Shown in pieces: positions 55,114 through 63,630 of a DNA stretch of 64,000 bases. The stretch's first letter is position 1; each line of letters opens with the position of its first letter. The notes beneath the pieces are model-generated. The model was not told where the DNA came from, searched no databases, and saw only the letters and a list, made by a program, of their open reading frames with translations. Position numbers and translations under genes: made by a program. The DNA comes from Lachnospiraceae bacterium (GTDB lineage: Bacteria; Bacillota; Clostridia; Lachnospirales; Lachnospiraceae): the NCBI GenBank assembly GCA_022793375.1, contig JAAWCS010000034.1:1-64000 (forward strand). The letters are read 5' to 3'.

Positions 55114-55914
55114 TTATGCTTTCCTCGCTTTCTCCATAAGCCTTTTTACATTTTCTGCGTCGATCCGGTTGGCCGGCACGGCGTCTTTTTTCAGGCAGGT
55201 CGCTACGCAGCAGCCGTCGGCAATCCGCAAAATCTCGGCCACGCTGTCAAAATCCACGCCCGTATTGGCAAACACGGCTGCTTCGCGGACGCATTCTTTT
55301 ACGCTTCGCAGCTGTTCATAGGGGGTACGGGTCCCCGCCATCACGCCGGAGACGCACAGCCCTTCGACCAGCGAACTTTTGACCGCTGTCCTGGCCCGCA
55401 GACAGATATCCCTGGTATCCAGGCTGCTTGAAAATTCGGGAACCAGGTTGGTAAGGATTTTGACCGCGTCGGCGCCGATTTTATGGCGATAGGCCAAAAT
55501 GCCCTCCGTATCCGGCGTCAGCAGCCCGTAATCCCCGCAGTACGTCCCGCATACGATCCCCCGGATGAAGGAGGCCCCGGTCGCCCGGGCCACCGCCAGA
55601 GCCGCCTTCGGATCCCACTGGATGTCCACGCCAAAGGGGATGTCTTTTGCTCCCCTCCGCACTTCGTCAATAATATGCGTCATAGACGCCACGATGTGAG
55701 ACTCCGCTCCCATCGAGTAAGGTTTGTCAAATTCATTACAGAAAATCACACCGGAAATCCCGCCTTCTGCCAGGCTTTCGTAATCCTGTCTGGCATTCGC
55801 CAGCACGCTTTCAAGCCCTGCCTTCCCATCGTATAACACCGTGCCCGGTAACGCCTGAATATGTACCATGCCGATTACCGGCTTTTGATTGCCGAACAAG
55901 TCGTCTGTCCACAC
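55114..55914 (-). CDS. BtpA/SgcQ-family protein (copy A)
   Basis: A 266-residue predicted TIM-barrel protein. The family pattern KPVIGMVHIQALPG at the start, GGISGVIFCNEFDKPY, PFGVDIQWDPKAALA and VFANTGVDFDSV are present. BtpA was named from a photosystem I phenotype, but in heterotrophs the family accompanies PTS genes (E. coli SgcQ) and its reaction is unknown. A GTG start at 55914 follows AAAGGAG. It lies between EIIB and the lactonase and has a paralogue at 57070-57870 in the same operon. Confidence 0.88.
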   Translation of the reverse strand: MWTDDLFGNQKPVIGMVHIQALPGTVLYDGKAGLESVLANARQDYESLAEGGISGVIFCNEFDKPYSMGAESHIVASMTHIIDEVRRGAKDIPFGVDIQWDPKAALAVARATGASFIRGIVCGTYCGDYGLLTPDTEGILAYRHKIGADAVKILTNLVPEFSSSLDTRDICLRARTAVKSSLVEGLCVSGVMAGTRTPYEQLRSVKECVREAAVFANTGVDFDSVAEILRIADGCCVATCLKKDAVPANRIDAENVKRLMEKARKA

Positions 55915-55932
55915 GTTACTTTACCCTCTCCT

Positions 55933-56214
55933 TTATTCGTTTTGCTCCAGAGCCTTGCTGATTTTGTCTTTCAGCACCTTTACGTCCAGAAAATTGGTGG
56001 TTGTAATCAGGATCATCCCCGCCCTCTCTCCAATGGTCTTTGCCAGCGCCGGCGTCGTAATACACATGTCGGGCCGGCAGCCTTTGAACTGGCCGGCATC
56101 GACATGCTTTACATCCGCCTCAATGCCCAGCTCTTTGAAGGCCTTTTCCACCGTCATTTTCAAAAGCAGGCTGGAGCCAACCCCGTTTACACAAACCGCA
56201 TATACTTTTAGCAT
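55933..56214 (-). CDS. PTS EIIB component, ascorbate (UlaB/SgcB) family
   Basis: A 93-residue cytosolic protein. MLKVYAVCVNGVGSSLLLKM contains the phosphocysteine Cys8 in the CxxGxGSS loop of the UlaB family. It takes phosphate from an EIIA and passes it to the sugar at EIIC, which is encoded at 57938-59329. No EIIA gene is in the operon. AAGGAG precedes ATG 56214. Confidence 0.9.
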   Translation of the reverse strand: MLKVYAVCVNGVGSSLLLKMTVEKAFKELGIEADVKHVDAGQFKGCRPDMCITTPALAKTIGERAGMILITTTNFLDVKVLKDKISKALEQNE

Positions 56215-56235
56215 GGTTTCTCCTTCTGTCTTGTC

Positions 56236-57012
56236 TCAATCCTCTTCGTCCGCGATAATGACCTCGATTCCATGGCTTTCCAGCAGGCTTTTATCCTCCT
56301 GCGTAATCCTTTTGTCGGTAATCAGCTTGTCCGCTGTCTCCAATTCACAGAAAAACGCGTGGCGCGCAGCGCCGATTTTGGTCGCGTCCGCCAGGATAAT
56401 GACCTCCTTGGCCCGCTCAACGAGCACCCTTTTGACGAGCGCGTCGTTCATATTAAAAAGCGTGAACCCGCAGTCAAACGAAATTCCGGCCACACCGATA
56501 AAAGCTTTGTCCAGGATATATTCCTTCAGCGTGCGCACGGCGTTGTGCCCGATCAGCGATTTATCACGCCGCGAAACCTCCCCGCCCGTGCAGATAATAT
56601 TTATGTCCCCGCAGTTGAGCAGCTCGTTGACCACCGGAAGCGAAGCCGTTACCACGTTGAGGCCCTTCACATTTTTCAGGTAGCGCGACATCTCGTAGGC
56701 CGTTGTCCCGACATCGATTCCAATGCAGTCCCCGGCTGTTACAAAGCCGGCCGCCTTTTGTCCTATTTTGGCTTTGATGTCTTGGGAATAATCTTTGCGC
56801 GTGTCAAAACGGAATTCGTAGCCGACTTTTTCCTCATTGATAATCGCGCCGCCATGCGAACGGATTACCAGCCCCTGCTTGTCCAGCAGATCGAGGTCGC
56901 GGCGGATCGTCACCACGGTTGTGTCCAGCAGCCGGGCCAGCTCCTGGACCGAAACCGCCTTTTCTATTCTGATTTTTTCTAATATTACTTTTCTTCTTTC
57001 TTCCGCTATCAT
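56236..57012 (-). CDS. DeoR-family transcriptional regulator
   Basis: A 258-residue regulator. The N-terminal winged helix (RKVILEKIRIEKAVSVQELARLL region, then TTVVTIRRDLDLLDKQGLV) binds DNA, and the C-terminal sugar-phosphate-sensing domain has IGIDVGTTAYEMSRYL and the DeoR GG motif near RSHGGAI. It lies in the middle of the operon it probably represses. AAGGAG precedes ATG 57012. Confidence 0.92.
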   Translation of the reverse strand: MIAEERRKVILEKIRIEKAVSVQELARLLDTTVVTIRRDLDLLDKQGLVIRSHGGAIINEEKVGYEFRFDTRKDYSQDIKAKIGQKAAGFVTAGDCIGIDVGTTAYEMSRYLKNVKGLNVVTASLPVVNELLNCGDINIICTGGEVSRRDKSLIGHNAVRTLKEYILDKAFIGVAGISFDCGFTLFNMNDALVKRVLVERAKEVIILADATKIGAARHAFFCELETADKLITDKRITQEDKSLLESHGIEVIIADEED

Positions 57013-57069
57013 ATTTTTCGTCTCCTTGTATAGGAAACATAGCATATTGGAACAAATAAGTAAATAATA

Positions 57070-57870
57070 CTATCGGAAATTTTTTACTTTCTCCATAAAA
57101 CGGTGTACGCGCTCTTCGTCCACTTCGTTGTAAAACTGCCCGTCACGCTTGAAGAAGGTACCGGTCACGCAGCCGTCCGCCACCGCAAGCTGCTCTTCTA
57201 CGTTGTCGAGCGTTACGCCTGTATTCACAAACACCACGGTGTCAGGAACGGCCTGCTTTACCCGCCGCAGTATCTGCGTGTCCGCGGGCGCTCCCGCCGT
57301 CAGACCGGAGACGCACAGAGCGTCGGGGCGGTTGTTGAATACGGTCGAGCGGGCAATGGATTCGATCTCCCGATCTGCCAGGTACTTCGCCGCCTCCGGC
57401 ACAATGTTGAACAATGCCCTGACGCCGCCGGCGCCCACGCTGTGCTTGTGGCGGATTGTCTCGCCGTAATCCGTATTCCAGAGACCGAAGTCGCTGGCAT
57501 ACACCCCGGTAAAGATTTCCCGCACGAAACGGGCGTCCACGGCCGCCGCCAGGTCAAAGCTTTTACAAGGATCCCACAGCACGTCCACCCCGTAGGGAAT
57601 CCGGATCATCGGCATCAGTTCGCCGATCACCCGCGCCATGGCCGCGATTGTCACCGGTTTTACCCTGGTTAAATACGGCAGGCTGAATTCGTTGGAAAAC
57701 ATAACCGCGTCCACGCCCCCGTCCTGGAGCGCCTGCAAATCCCGGCGCGCCCGCTCTGCAACATGCGTCATCCCTTTTACTTTGTCATAATCCGGATCGC
57801 CTGGCAGCGGCAGCAGATGGCACATGGCAATCACCGGCTTTTCCACGCCTAATACTTCTTTTATCCACAT
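57070..57870 (-). CDS. BtpA/SgcQ-family protein (copy B)
   Basis: A 266-residue paralogue of copy A, with KPVIAMCHLLPLPGD, GGVDAVMFSNEFSLPY, PYGVDVLWDPCKSFDLA and VFVNTGVTLDNVEEQL. The two are divergent and separated by the DeoR and EIIB genes, so they probably do different steps or form a hetero-oligomer. AAGGAGG precedes ATG 57870. Function unknown; an aldolase- or isomerase-like reaction on a phosphosugar is a guess from the barrel fold. Confidence 0.88.
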   Translation of the reverse strand: MWIKEVLGVEKPVIAMCHLLPLPGDPDYDKVKGMTHVAERARRDLQALQDGGVDAVMFSNEFSLPYLTRVKPVTIAAMARVIGELMPMIRIPYGVDVLWDPCKSFDLAAAVDARFVREIFTGVYASDFGLWNTDYGETIRHKHSVGAGGVRALFNIVPEAAKYLADREIESIARSTVFNNRPDALCVSGLTAGAPADTQILRRVKQAVPDTVVFVNTGVTLDNVEEQLAVADGCVTGTFFKRDGQFYNEVDEERVHRFMEKVKNFR

Positions 57871-57937
57871 TGTTTTCGCTCTCCTCCTTTTTGTGTGTTC
57901 TCCGGGCTGTCTACGCGCCCTCAGGGTATCTCTTACT

Positions 57938-59329
57938 TTATTCCTCTGCAAAATACTTCCGCAGCAGCACGCAGGCCAGCACATAGACCGCCGCCAGCAG
58001 CGCCACGAAGAACCATACGTTTCCGATCACCTTCATTACTGCCGTCAAAAGCATCATCGTCGTACCGAAGTCTGTGTTTCCATAGGTAGCGCCCAGCGTA
58101 CCCAGGCCCGACATGCCGGTAAAGAATACGCCTCCCAAGATCTGCACCATGCCAACGGCCAGGCCGCCGAGGAAGGCCGCTTTTCTGCCGCCGTACTTAA
58201 AACCGAACACACCGGCAATCCCGCCGTCAAAGAAGGTGGCAATGATGCCCGGGATCATCAGCGTGGCCGATCCCGTCGCCAGCAGCACGAAGAAGCCGAC
58301 AAATTCGCCCAAAAACGCTCCCAAAAATCCCAGCACCGAGGCAAAGGGGGCCAGCGGATAGAAAACCGGCATGTCCACGCTGGGAACTGCGCCCGGCACC
58401 AGCTTGTCCGAAATCCCTTTAAAGGCCGGCACCAATTCGGCGATCATCATGCGCACGCCGGATAACAGTACTACAATGCCGACCGTAAAGCTGGCGCCCA
58501 GTTCAATTGTAAAGACCACCCAGTTGGTCGCGCCGGCCGCTTCCCGGATCGCTTCCTTCCCGGCGAGCAGGCAGCCGCCGCCCAAGACCACGGTCATCAA
58601 GAGGCAGGTCACAACTGTCGAATCGTTAAACAGGCGGGTCAGGGAGTGGAAACGGCCATTGGCCTCTTCGTCCTCGTCCCCCTCTTCAAACAGATGGGGG
58701 TTCTTTGCGTCGTAATGTCCAAGCAGCATACCGATCCGCGAACTGATTACGGCCGCCATACCGGAAATATGCCCCAGCGTAAAGCCGTTGCCGGCAAAGG
58801 CCTTGGAGTACCGGTACGTCCACGCCGGCATTACCGTCCAGAACACACCGCAGAACAGGCTGCAGACAATCAGCAGCTGCGCGCCCTCCGCTCCGAAAAA
58901 CCAGTTTACCAGCCACACGGTCAGGGTGGCAAAGGCCAGCATCGTATGTGCCGTGAGGAAAACTACCTTCAGCGGGCCAAACCGGGCCAGAACGATATTG
59001 ATCAGAAAGCCAAACAGCATTACCGTCGGCACCACGGCCACCAGTTCCGGGATCGCCGTATTGATCGCCGCCATGCCCGAATAATTTTCAGTGATGATGC
59101 CGGTGACTCCGAAGGTCGTTTTGAGCATCTCCATCACCGGCTTGTAGGCTGCCTGCAAAAGTGTGGAACCCTGTTTTAAAATCATGACGCCCACAACCGC
59201 TTTTACTACCCCCATAACGACGTCGATCGGTTTCTTTTTCTGCAAAAGCAGGCCGATCAAGACTACGATCCCCATAACCAGTTCGATCTGTCCGGCAATG
59301 GTCTTGAATACGTTTGTAATAATTGCCAT
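57938..59329 (-). CDS. PTS EIIC permease, ascorbate (UlaA/SgcC) family
   Basis: A 463-residue membrane protein with about ten helices, including conserved GIVVLIGLLLQKK near the start, GATYGNTDFG and a cytosolic loop (EEGDEDEEANGR) in the middle. It belongs to the AG superfamily of PTS channels (ascorbate, galactitol). With EIIB (55933-56214) it imports and phosphorylates an unidentified polyol, lactone or sugar acid. AGGAGG precedes ATG 59329, 15 bases after the creatininase gene. Confidence 0.88.
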   Translation of the reverse strand: MAIITNVFKTIAGQIELVMGIVVLIGLLLQKKKPIDVVMGVVKAVVGVMILKQGSTLLQAAYKPVMEMLKTTFGVTGIITENYSGMAAINTAIPELVAVVPTVMLFGFLINIVLARFGPLKVVFLTAHTMLAFATLTVWLVNWFFGAEGAQLLIVCSLFCGVFWTVMPAWTYRYSKAFAGNGFTLGHISGMAAVISSRIGMLLGHYDAKNPHLFEEGDEDEEANGRFHSLTRLFNDSTVVTCLLMTVVLGGGCLLAGKEAIREAAGATNWVVFTIELGASFTVGIVVLLSGVRMMIAELVPAFKGISDKLVPGAVPSVDMPVFYPLAPFASVLGFLGAFLGEFVGFFVLLATGSATLMIPGIIATFFDGGIAGVFGFKYGGRKAAFLGGLAVGMVQILGGVFFTGMSGLGTLGATYGNTDFGTTMMLLTAVMKVIGNVWFFVALLAAVYVLACVLLRKYFAEE

Positions 59330-59344
59330 AATACCCCTCCTCGA

Positions 59345-60076
59345 CTAGAGGATATTGGCTTCGATCAGCTGAACCAAATCCTCAATCCAATTCTCTAAAA
59401 ACCTTCTTCCCTTCTCTGCGGTCGCCTTGGCGGCATCCCCGAAAATGCCGCTCTCGCAAAACGTAATCCATGGAACCGGACGGATATTTACGTCCCCCGG
59501 CACCTGCGGATATTCGCAGACAGTCTTCTCCATATCTACGCTCTCCGGCCGGATGTGCAAAACGATCGATGTCTCGATCTCCGCCGCATGGAAACCGCTT
59601 CCGTTCCACAGCTCTGTTTCCATAATCCCTTTTCCGTGCTTTTTCAAATCCATGTAGCTGAGATAATAGACATTTGTATAGCCGCTTTCATCGAGCAGTT
59701 CCCTGGCCGCGATCTTTGCCGGGGCCGTATTCCCCCAGTGGCTGGCAAACAGGATTACGTTGCGCGCGCCTTTATGCTCCAAAGATGTTACAATATCCTT
59801 GACGACCTCAATAAATGTCCGCTCCCTGAGGGAAATCGTCCCCGGAAAATCCTTCGCCGACCATACCTGCCCGTAAGGCAGCACCGGCAGTACGACGCAC
59901 CCTGTCCGCTTTGCCAGGACTCCGGCCACATACTCCCCCACAATGTTGTCCGTTTGGAGCGACATGTGATAGCCATGCTGTTCTAAGGAACCTAACGGCA
60001 CAATGACGGCGCGGGCTTGCTTCATGCGATTCTCCGCTTCTTTCCAGCTCATCTCTGCAAGGATCGTTTTGTCCAT
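59345..60076 (-). CDS. creatininase-family amidohydrolase
   Basis: A 243-residue metal hydrolase. The family motifs VIVPLGSLEQHGYHMSLQTD (Glu-x-His and Asp metal ligands) and NVILFASHWGN are present, with a late Glu in AAEIETS. Members open cyclic amides (creatinine) or hydrolyse formamides in cofactor pathways. As first gene of the PTS operon it could cleave an amide or lactam bond in the substrate. AAAGGAGG precedes ATG 60076. The open frame extends upstream through two repeats (60086-60166) but without a better ribosome site. Confidence 0.87.
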   Translation of the reverse strand: MDKTILAEMSWKEAENRMKQARAVIVPLGSLEQHGYHMSLQTDNIVGEYVAGVLAKRTGCVVLPVLPYGQVWSAKDFPGTISLRERTFIEVVKDIVTSLEHKGARNVILFASHWGNTAPAKIAARELLDESGYTNVYYLSYMDLKKHGKGIMETELWNGSGFHAAEIETSIVLHIRPESVDMEKTVCEYPQVPGDVNIRPVPWITFCESGIFGDAAKATAEKGRRFLENWIEDLVQLIEANIL

Positions 60077-60085
60077 GCAGCCTCC

Positions 60086-60166
60086 TTTCCTCTGTTTGCC
60101 CGTGTTCTCAGGGCATAATGGGATACCCTTGTGGTATTTCCTCTGTCTGCCCGTGTTCTCAGGCAT
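60086..60166. repeat. two direct repeats with hairpin potential in the PTS operon leader
   Basis: Copies at 60086-60116 and 60137-60166 differ by only two bases and a one-base gap. On the transcript each contains TGCC-TGAGAACAC-GGGCA, a small stem-loop. They lie between the promoter and the creatininase start. A similar GAGAACAC motif (GCCCGGAGAACAC, 57907-57894 region) precedes the second BtpA gene. Operator or RNA control elements are likely. Confidence 0.65.
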
Positions 60167-60242
60167 TTCATGTATCCTTCAATGTTTCTTTTTTGATTGT
60201 TTGGAAATAAATATGCCGGCTTTCTTTTCATTTCCTGTTCTT

Positions 60243-60271
60243 AATATATCTTTTTATTTCTATATTGTCAA
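60243..60271 (-). promoter_or_regulatory. promoter of the seven-gene PTS operon
   Basis: TTGACA (60271-60266), a 17-base spacer and TATATT (60248-60243) lie in an AT-rich gap (60167-60417). Upstream, TTTTCTAT-type sequences recur near 60278-60300 and could be an operator or UP element. The leader is about 160 bases and includes the 60086-60166 repeats. Confidence 0.78.
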
Positions 60272-60417
60272 TAGTTATTTTCTATTTTGTTCTTTTCTAT
60301 TTTCTTTTTCTTTCGTTTTACTTTGTTCCCCCTTTTTATGGTTTCTTCGCTTTATGGGTTTTCCAATCCTTTTCGGAGAGATCAATGTCCACAGAAATGG
60401 CAGGTATCGGATATCTG

Positions 60418-60466
60418 CTCAAAAAAAAGACAGGCATCCACAAGTTCTGTAGAAATACCTGTCTTT
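60418..60466 (-). terminator. terminator of the GH13 gene
   Basis: On the minus strand AAGACAGG (60465-60458) pairs with CCTGTCTT (60434-60427), followed by a run of T. It separates the GH13 transcript from the PTS operon promoter. Confidence 0.8.
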
Positions 60467-60537
60467 TCAAATGCCAGCAAGCAGCATATAAGTATCATAG
60501 TTATGTTCTTTGTACCGATACCTCCAAACGTCGTCTG

Positions 60538-61821
60538 TTAAGTCCGCAGCACAACAACCGGCTCCCCTGTGCACGACATCAGCCCATGGCACACCTCTAC
60601 CGGCTTCCCGTCAATCTTATTTTCATAAACCCCGTCCGGCAGATCCGTGCGCACCAAGACAGGTTTTCCCTGCATACTGAATATACCCACCAGCGCCTGC
60701 CCGTCTTTTTGATGCGACGCGTACAAAACCTCCCCCGAAAGGGCCCGCACCTCATACCGGCTGTCCATAAGAAGCGGCTCGCGGCGCAGTTTTGCCAACG
60801 CCTGCAAATACGGCTGCCAGTCCGTCCCGGTCTCCCATTCCACCAAATCCCGGTCAAACAGGCTGGGACGATGACAACACCCTTTTTCCTGGCCCGCATA
60901 TAAAAGCGTCATGCCTTTCTGGAAATAGAGAAAGGCCGTCCAGTTTTTGAGCGCCCGCTCCTGCGGGATCAGAAAATGAGTCCGCGGATTGTCATGGTTT
61001 TCCAGGAACCGCAGCTTTACATAATTATCCGGGTATATGTATTCCTGGTCCGTAATCCGTCCGGCATATTCCGCCAGCGTATTTTTCCCTTCCAGATATC
61101 CCCGCCAATACCCGTAGACGTCATACTCATAGCACAAGTCAAAGGCCTGGAAAATTTCCGAATCGGACAGGCTCGCAATTCCCTGCGCACGGTTTGCCAT
61201 TGTAAATTCCGGCTCTACCGACTCGCTCAGCCACAGGCAGTCCGCGTTTACCTTTGCCACCTCTTTGCGGGCTTCCAGCCAAAACTCCAGCGGAACGAGC
61301 GGCGCCACATCGCAGCGAAAGCCGTCCACGATCCCGGCCCATTGCCTGAGCGTCTCAATCTGATACGTCCAAAGGTCCCTGTTTCCATAGTCCAGATCGA
61401 CCACGTCCCACCAGTCGCCCACCCGGTTTCCCATAGAGCCGTCCGCTTTGCGGTAAAACCATTCCGGATGATGCTCTGCCAGCCAGGAATCCGGCGAAGT
61501 ATGATTGTATACCACATCGATCACGCACCGCATGCCGTGGGCATGGATGTCGTCAACCAGTCGCTTAAAATCGTCCAGCGTTCCAAATTCCGGATTCACG
61601 GCACGGTAATCGCGGATTGCGTAAGGAGAGCCCAGGCTTCCTTTGCGGTTTTTCTCCCCCACCGGATGGATCGGCATCAGCCAGACAATATCCACGCCCA
61701 GCCGACGGATTCGCTCCAGATCCCGGCGGACTCCCTCAAAAGTCCCCTCTGGGCTGTGGTTTCGTACAAATACGCTGTACATAATCTGATTGCGAAGATT
61801 CTTTTTGGTATCCCTTGCCAT
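60538..61821 (-). CDS. GH13 alpha-amylase-family glycosidase
   Basis: A 427-residue cytosolic enzyme (no signal peptide). The four amylase regions are present: DVVYNHTS, GFRCDVA (nucleophile Asp), WLSESVE (acid/base Glu) and FLENHDNPR. It has no extra carbohydrate-binding domain and a short C-terminal beta domain. It probably acts on short alpha-glucans or malto-oligosaccharides; exact specificity is uncertain. AAGGAGG precedes ATG 61821. It follows cutC at 26 bases on the same strand. Confidence 0.9.
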   Translation of the reverse strand: MARDTKKNLRNQIMYSVFVRNHSPEGTFEGVRRDLERIRRLGVDIVWLMPIHPVGEKNRKGSLGSPYAIRDYRAVNPEFGTLDDFKRLVDDIHAHGMRCVIDVVYNHTSPDSWLAEHHPEWFYRKADGSMGNRVGDWWDVVDLDYGNRDLWTYQIETLRQWAGIVDGFRCDVAPLVPLEFWLEARKEVAKVNADCLWLSESVEPEFTMANRAQGIASLSDSEIFQAFDLCYEYDVYGYWRGYLEGKNTLAEYAGRITDQEYIYPDNYVKLRFLENHDNPRTHFLIPQERALKNWTAFLYFQKGMTLLYAGQEKGCCHRPSLFDRDLVEWETGTDWQPYLQALAKLRREPLLMDSRYEVRALSGEVLYASHQKDGQALVGIFSMQGKPVLVRTDLPDGVYENKIDGKPVEVCHGLMSCTGEPVVVLRT

Positions 61822-61847
61822 ATGAGCCTCCTTACGTTTTTTCTCTT

Positions 61848-62615
61848 TTAATCCAGCGATCCGTTTTTAGCAATGCGGCCATCCAGCGCTTCCCGCGCCC
61901 GGCGCACCGTCTCTGCATCCGTCTGCCACACTTCGTATTCGGACAGGCCCGGCAGGCCCATATGCACCCGCGGATTGCGGTAGCGCATACGGCTGACAGC
62001 CGCGCGCTTTCCCGACATATGAAAAGAGGTGACCGGCGTTTCCTGCCGCAGACGGACAATCGCCTCCGCGCTGATTTTGGCCCCGGCCATGATATCCACG
62101 GTCCCGGCCCGTCCCTTCAGGCGTTTGAGCATCTCCTTTCCCTCCAGCGCACTGCCGCTGCCGCCGGAGGTCAAAATTGCCGCTATTCCCAGTTGTTTTG
62201 CGTCGTCGAGCGCCTGCTCCAAGTCCGCGCACATATCAAACGCCCGGTGAAGCGTCACCGGACGGCCGCCGCTTGTCTCCATCAGCCGCCCCATCCGCTC
62301 CCGGTCCAGCCGTCCTTCCGGCGTCAGGCAGCCGATCACCAGGCCATCTGCCCCGGCCCTTTGGTACATGTCTGTCTGGCGCACCAGTATGCCAAACTCC
62401 TCCTCACTGTACAGAAAATCACCCCACCGCGGCCGCAGCAGCACATGAATCGGGAGACTTACCTTTTCCCGCACCCGCTCGTACAAGGCCATCGAAGGCG
62501 TCACGCCGCCGATTACCAGATCGCCGCACAGCTCCAGGCGGTCCGCCCCGCCCTTTTGTGCCTGCAGGGCCGATTCTACTGAGTCTACGCATACTTCCAG
62601 CAGATATTTTCCCAT
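61848..62615 (-). CDS. cutC: CutC-family protein
   Basis: A 255-residue TIM-barrel protein. LEVCVDSVESALQAQKGGADRLELC at the start, LHRAFDMC and ILTSGGSGSALEG are family marks. CutC was linked to copper tolerance in E. coli, but that role is disputed and no enzyme reaction is established. There is no link to the copper operon at 1-4 kb. It lies between trxB and the GH13 gene with short gaps, so the three may form one transcript. Confidence 0.93.
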   Translation of the reverse strand: MGKYLLEVCVDSVESALQAQKGGADRLELCGDLVIGGVTPSMALYERVREKVSLPIHVLLRPRWGDFLYSEEEFGILVRQTDMYQRAGADGLVIGCLTPEGRLDRERMGRLMETSGGRPVTLHRAFDMCADLEQALDDAKQLGIAAILTSGGSGSALEGKEMLKRLKGRAGTVDIMAGAKISAEAIVRLRQETPVTSFHMSGKRAAVSRMRYRNPRVHMGLPGLSEYEVWQTDAETVRRAREALDGRIAKNGSLD

Positions 62616-62627
62616 ATTTTCTCTTTT

Positions 62628-63542
62628 TTACCTTTCCAGATAACGTTCGACCGAAGTAATGCAGTTTGCGCCGTCCGAAACAGCCGTCACAATCTGTCTG
62701 AGCGGTTTTGTCCGCACATCTCCGGCCACAAACAGTCCCGGCGCCGAGGTCACGCCGTCCTCGCCTGCCCGCAGATAACCGCCCTCGTCATGGTCGGCCA
62801 GTTCCAGCGCCAGACTGCTGTTCGGCAGAATTCCCACCGCCACGAACACACCGTCTACCTCCAGACGCCGCGTCTCCTTCGTCTTGGTATCGGCCACAAT
62901 CAGGCCGTCCACCAGATCGTCGCCGGTCAGTTCTTTTGCCACGCTGTTCCAGACCATCTCCACATTTTCCATCGATAAAAGCCGCGCCTGCAGGCTCTTG
63001 GCGGCCCGCAGTTCGTCGCGCCGGTGTACTACATAAACCTTGCGGCACAAACGCGCCAAAAAGATCGCGTCCTCGACCGCCACGTCGCCGCCGCCGATTA
63101 CCGCCACATCCCGGCCCCTGAAAAACGCGCCGTCGCATGTCGCGCAGTAGCTTACGCCGCGCCCGGTCAGTTCCTCCTCCCGCTCAAGCCCCAGGTGGCG
63201 GTGTGTCGCTCCGGTCGCCACAATCAGCGCCCGCCCTTCATATTCTCCCTGGTTGCCCCTCAGGACATAGCCGTCCTTTGTTCTTTCAATTTCGGTAATT
63301 TCATCCGACAAAAAGGGAACCCCCAGACGATCGGCATGCTCGCGGAATTTCATTCCCATATCAAAACCATTGATCCCGGGAAGCCCTGGGTAATTATCGA
63401 CCTCATACGTATTCAGCACCTGTCCGCCCGACATCGTGTTTTTCTCCAGAACCAAAACATCCAGTTCCGCTCGTTTGGCATAAATCGCGGCCGTTAAGCC
63501 GGCCGGACCGCTTCCCAGTATTATGACTTGCTTTTTCTCCAT
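62628..63542 (-). CDS. trxB: thioredoxin reductase
   Basis: A 304-residue flavoprotein that passes NADPH electrons to thioredoxin. The FAD motif ILGSGPAGLTAAIYAKRA, redox-active CATC (SYCATCDGAFF), NADP motif VIGGGDVAVEDA and the closing GLFVAGDVRTKPLRQIVTAVSDGA are present. AAAGGAG precedes ATG 63542. It could keep reduced the redoxin domain fused to NrdD. Confidence 0.95.
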   Translation of the reverse strand: MEKKQVIILGSGPAGLTAAIYAKRAELDVLVLEKNTMSGGQVLNTYEVDNYPGLPGINGFDMGMKFREHADRLGVPFLSDEITEIERTKDGYVLRGNQGEYEGRALIVATGATHRHLGLEREEELTGRGVSYCATCDGAFFRGRDVAVIGGGDVAVEDAIFLARLCRKVYVVHRRDELRAAKSLQARLLSMENVEMVWNSVAKELTGDDLVDGLIVADTKTKETRRLEVDGVFVAVGILPNSSLALELADHDEGGYLRAGEDGVTSAPGLFVAGDVRTKPLRQIVTAVSDGANCITSVERYLER

Positions 63543-63630
63543 TTTAAAAACTCCTTTCATTCTTTGCCTGTATTGCTAAAATATTTTTACGCTTTAAAGG
63601 TACTTTTTAGCTGTCAAAATGCCCCGGATG

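Noticed and set aside
55114-55914. Photosystem I assembly protein BtpA
   Set aside because: The family name comes from a cyanobacterial phenotype; this is an anaerobic heterotroph-type operon with PTS genes and no photosynthesis genes.
61848-62615. Copper homeostasis role for CutC linked to copA-csoR
   Set aside because: CutC's copper role is disputed, and the gene is about 58 kb away with no CsoR-like box upstream.
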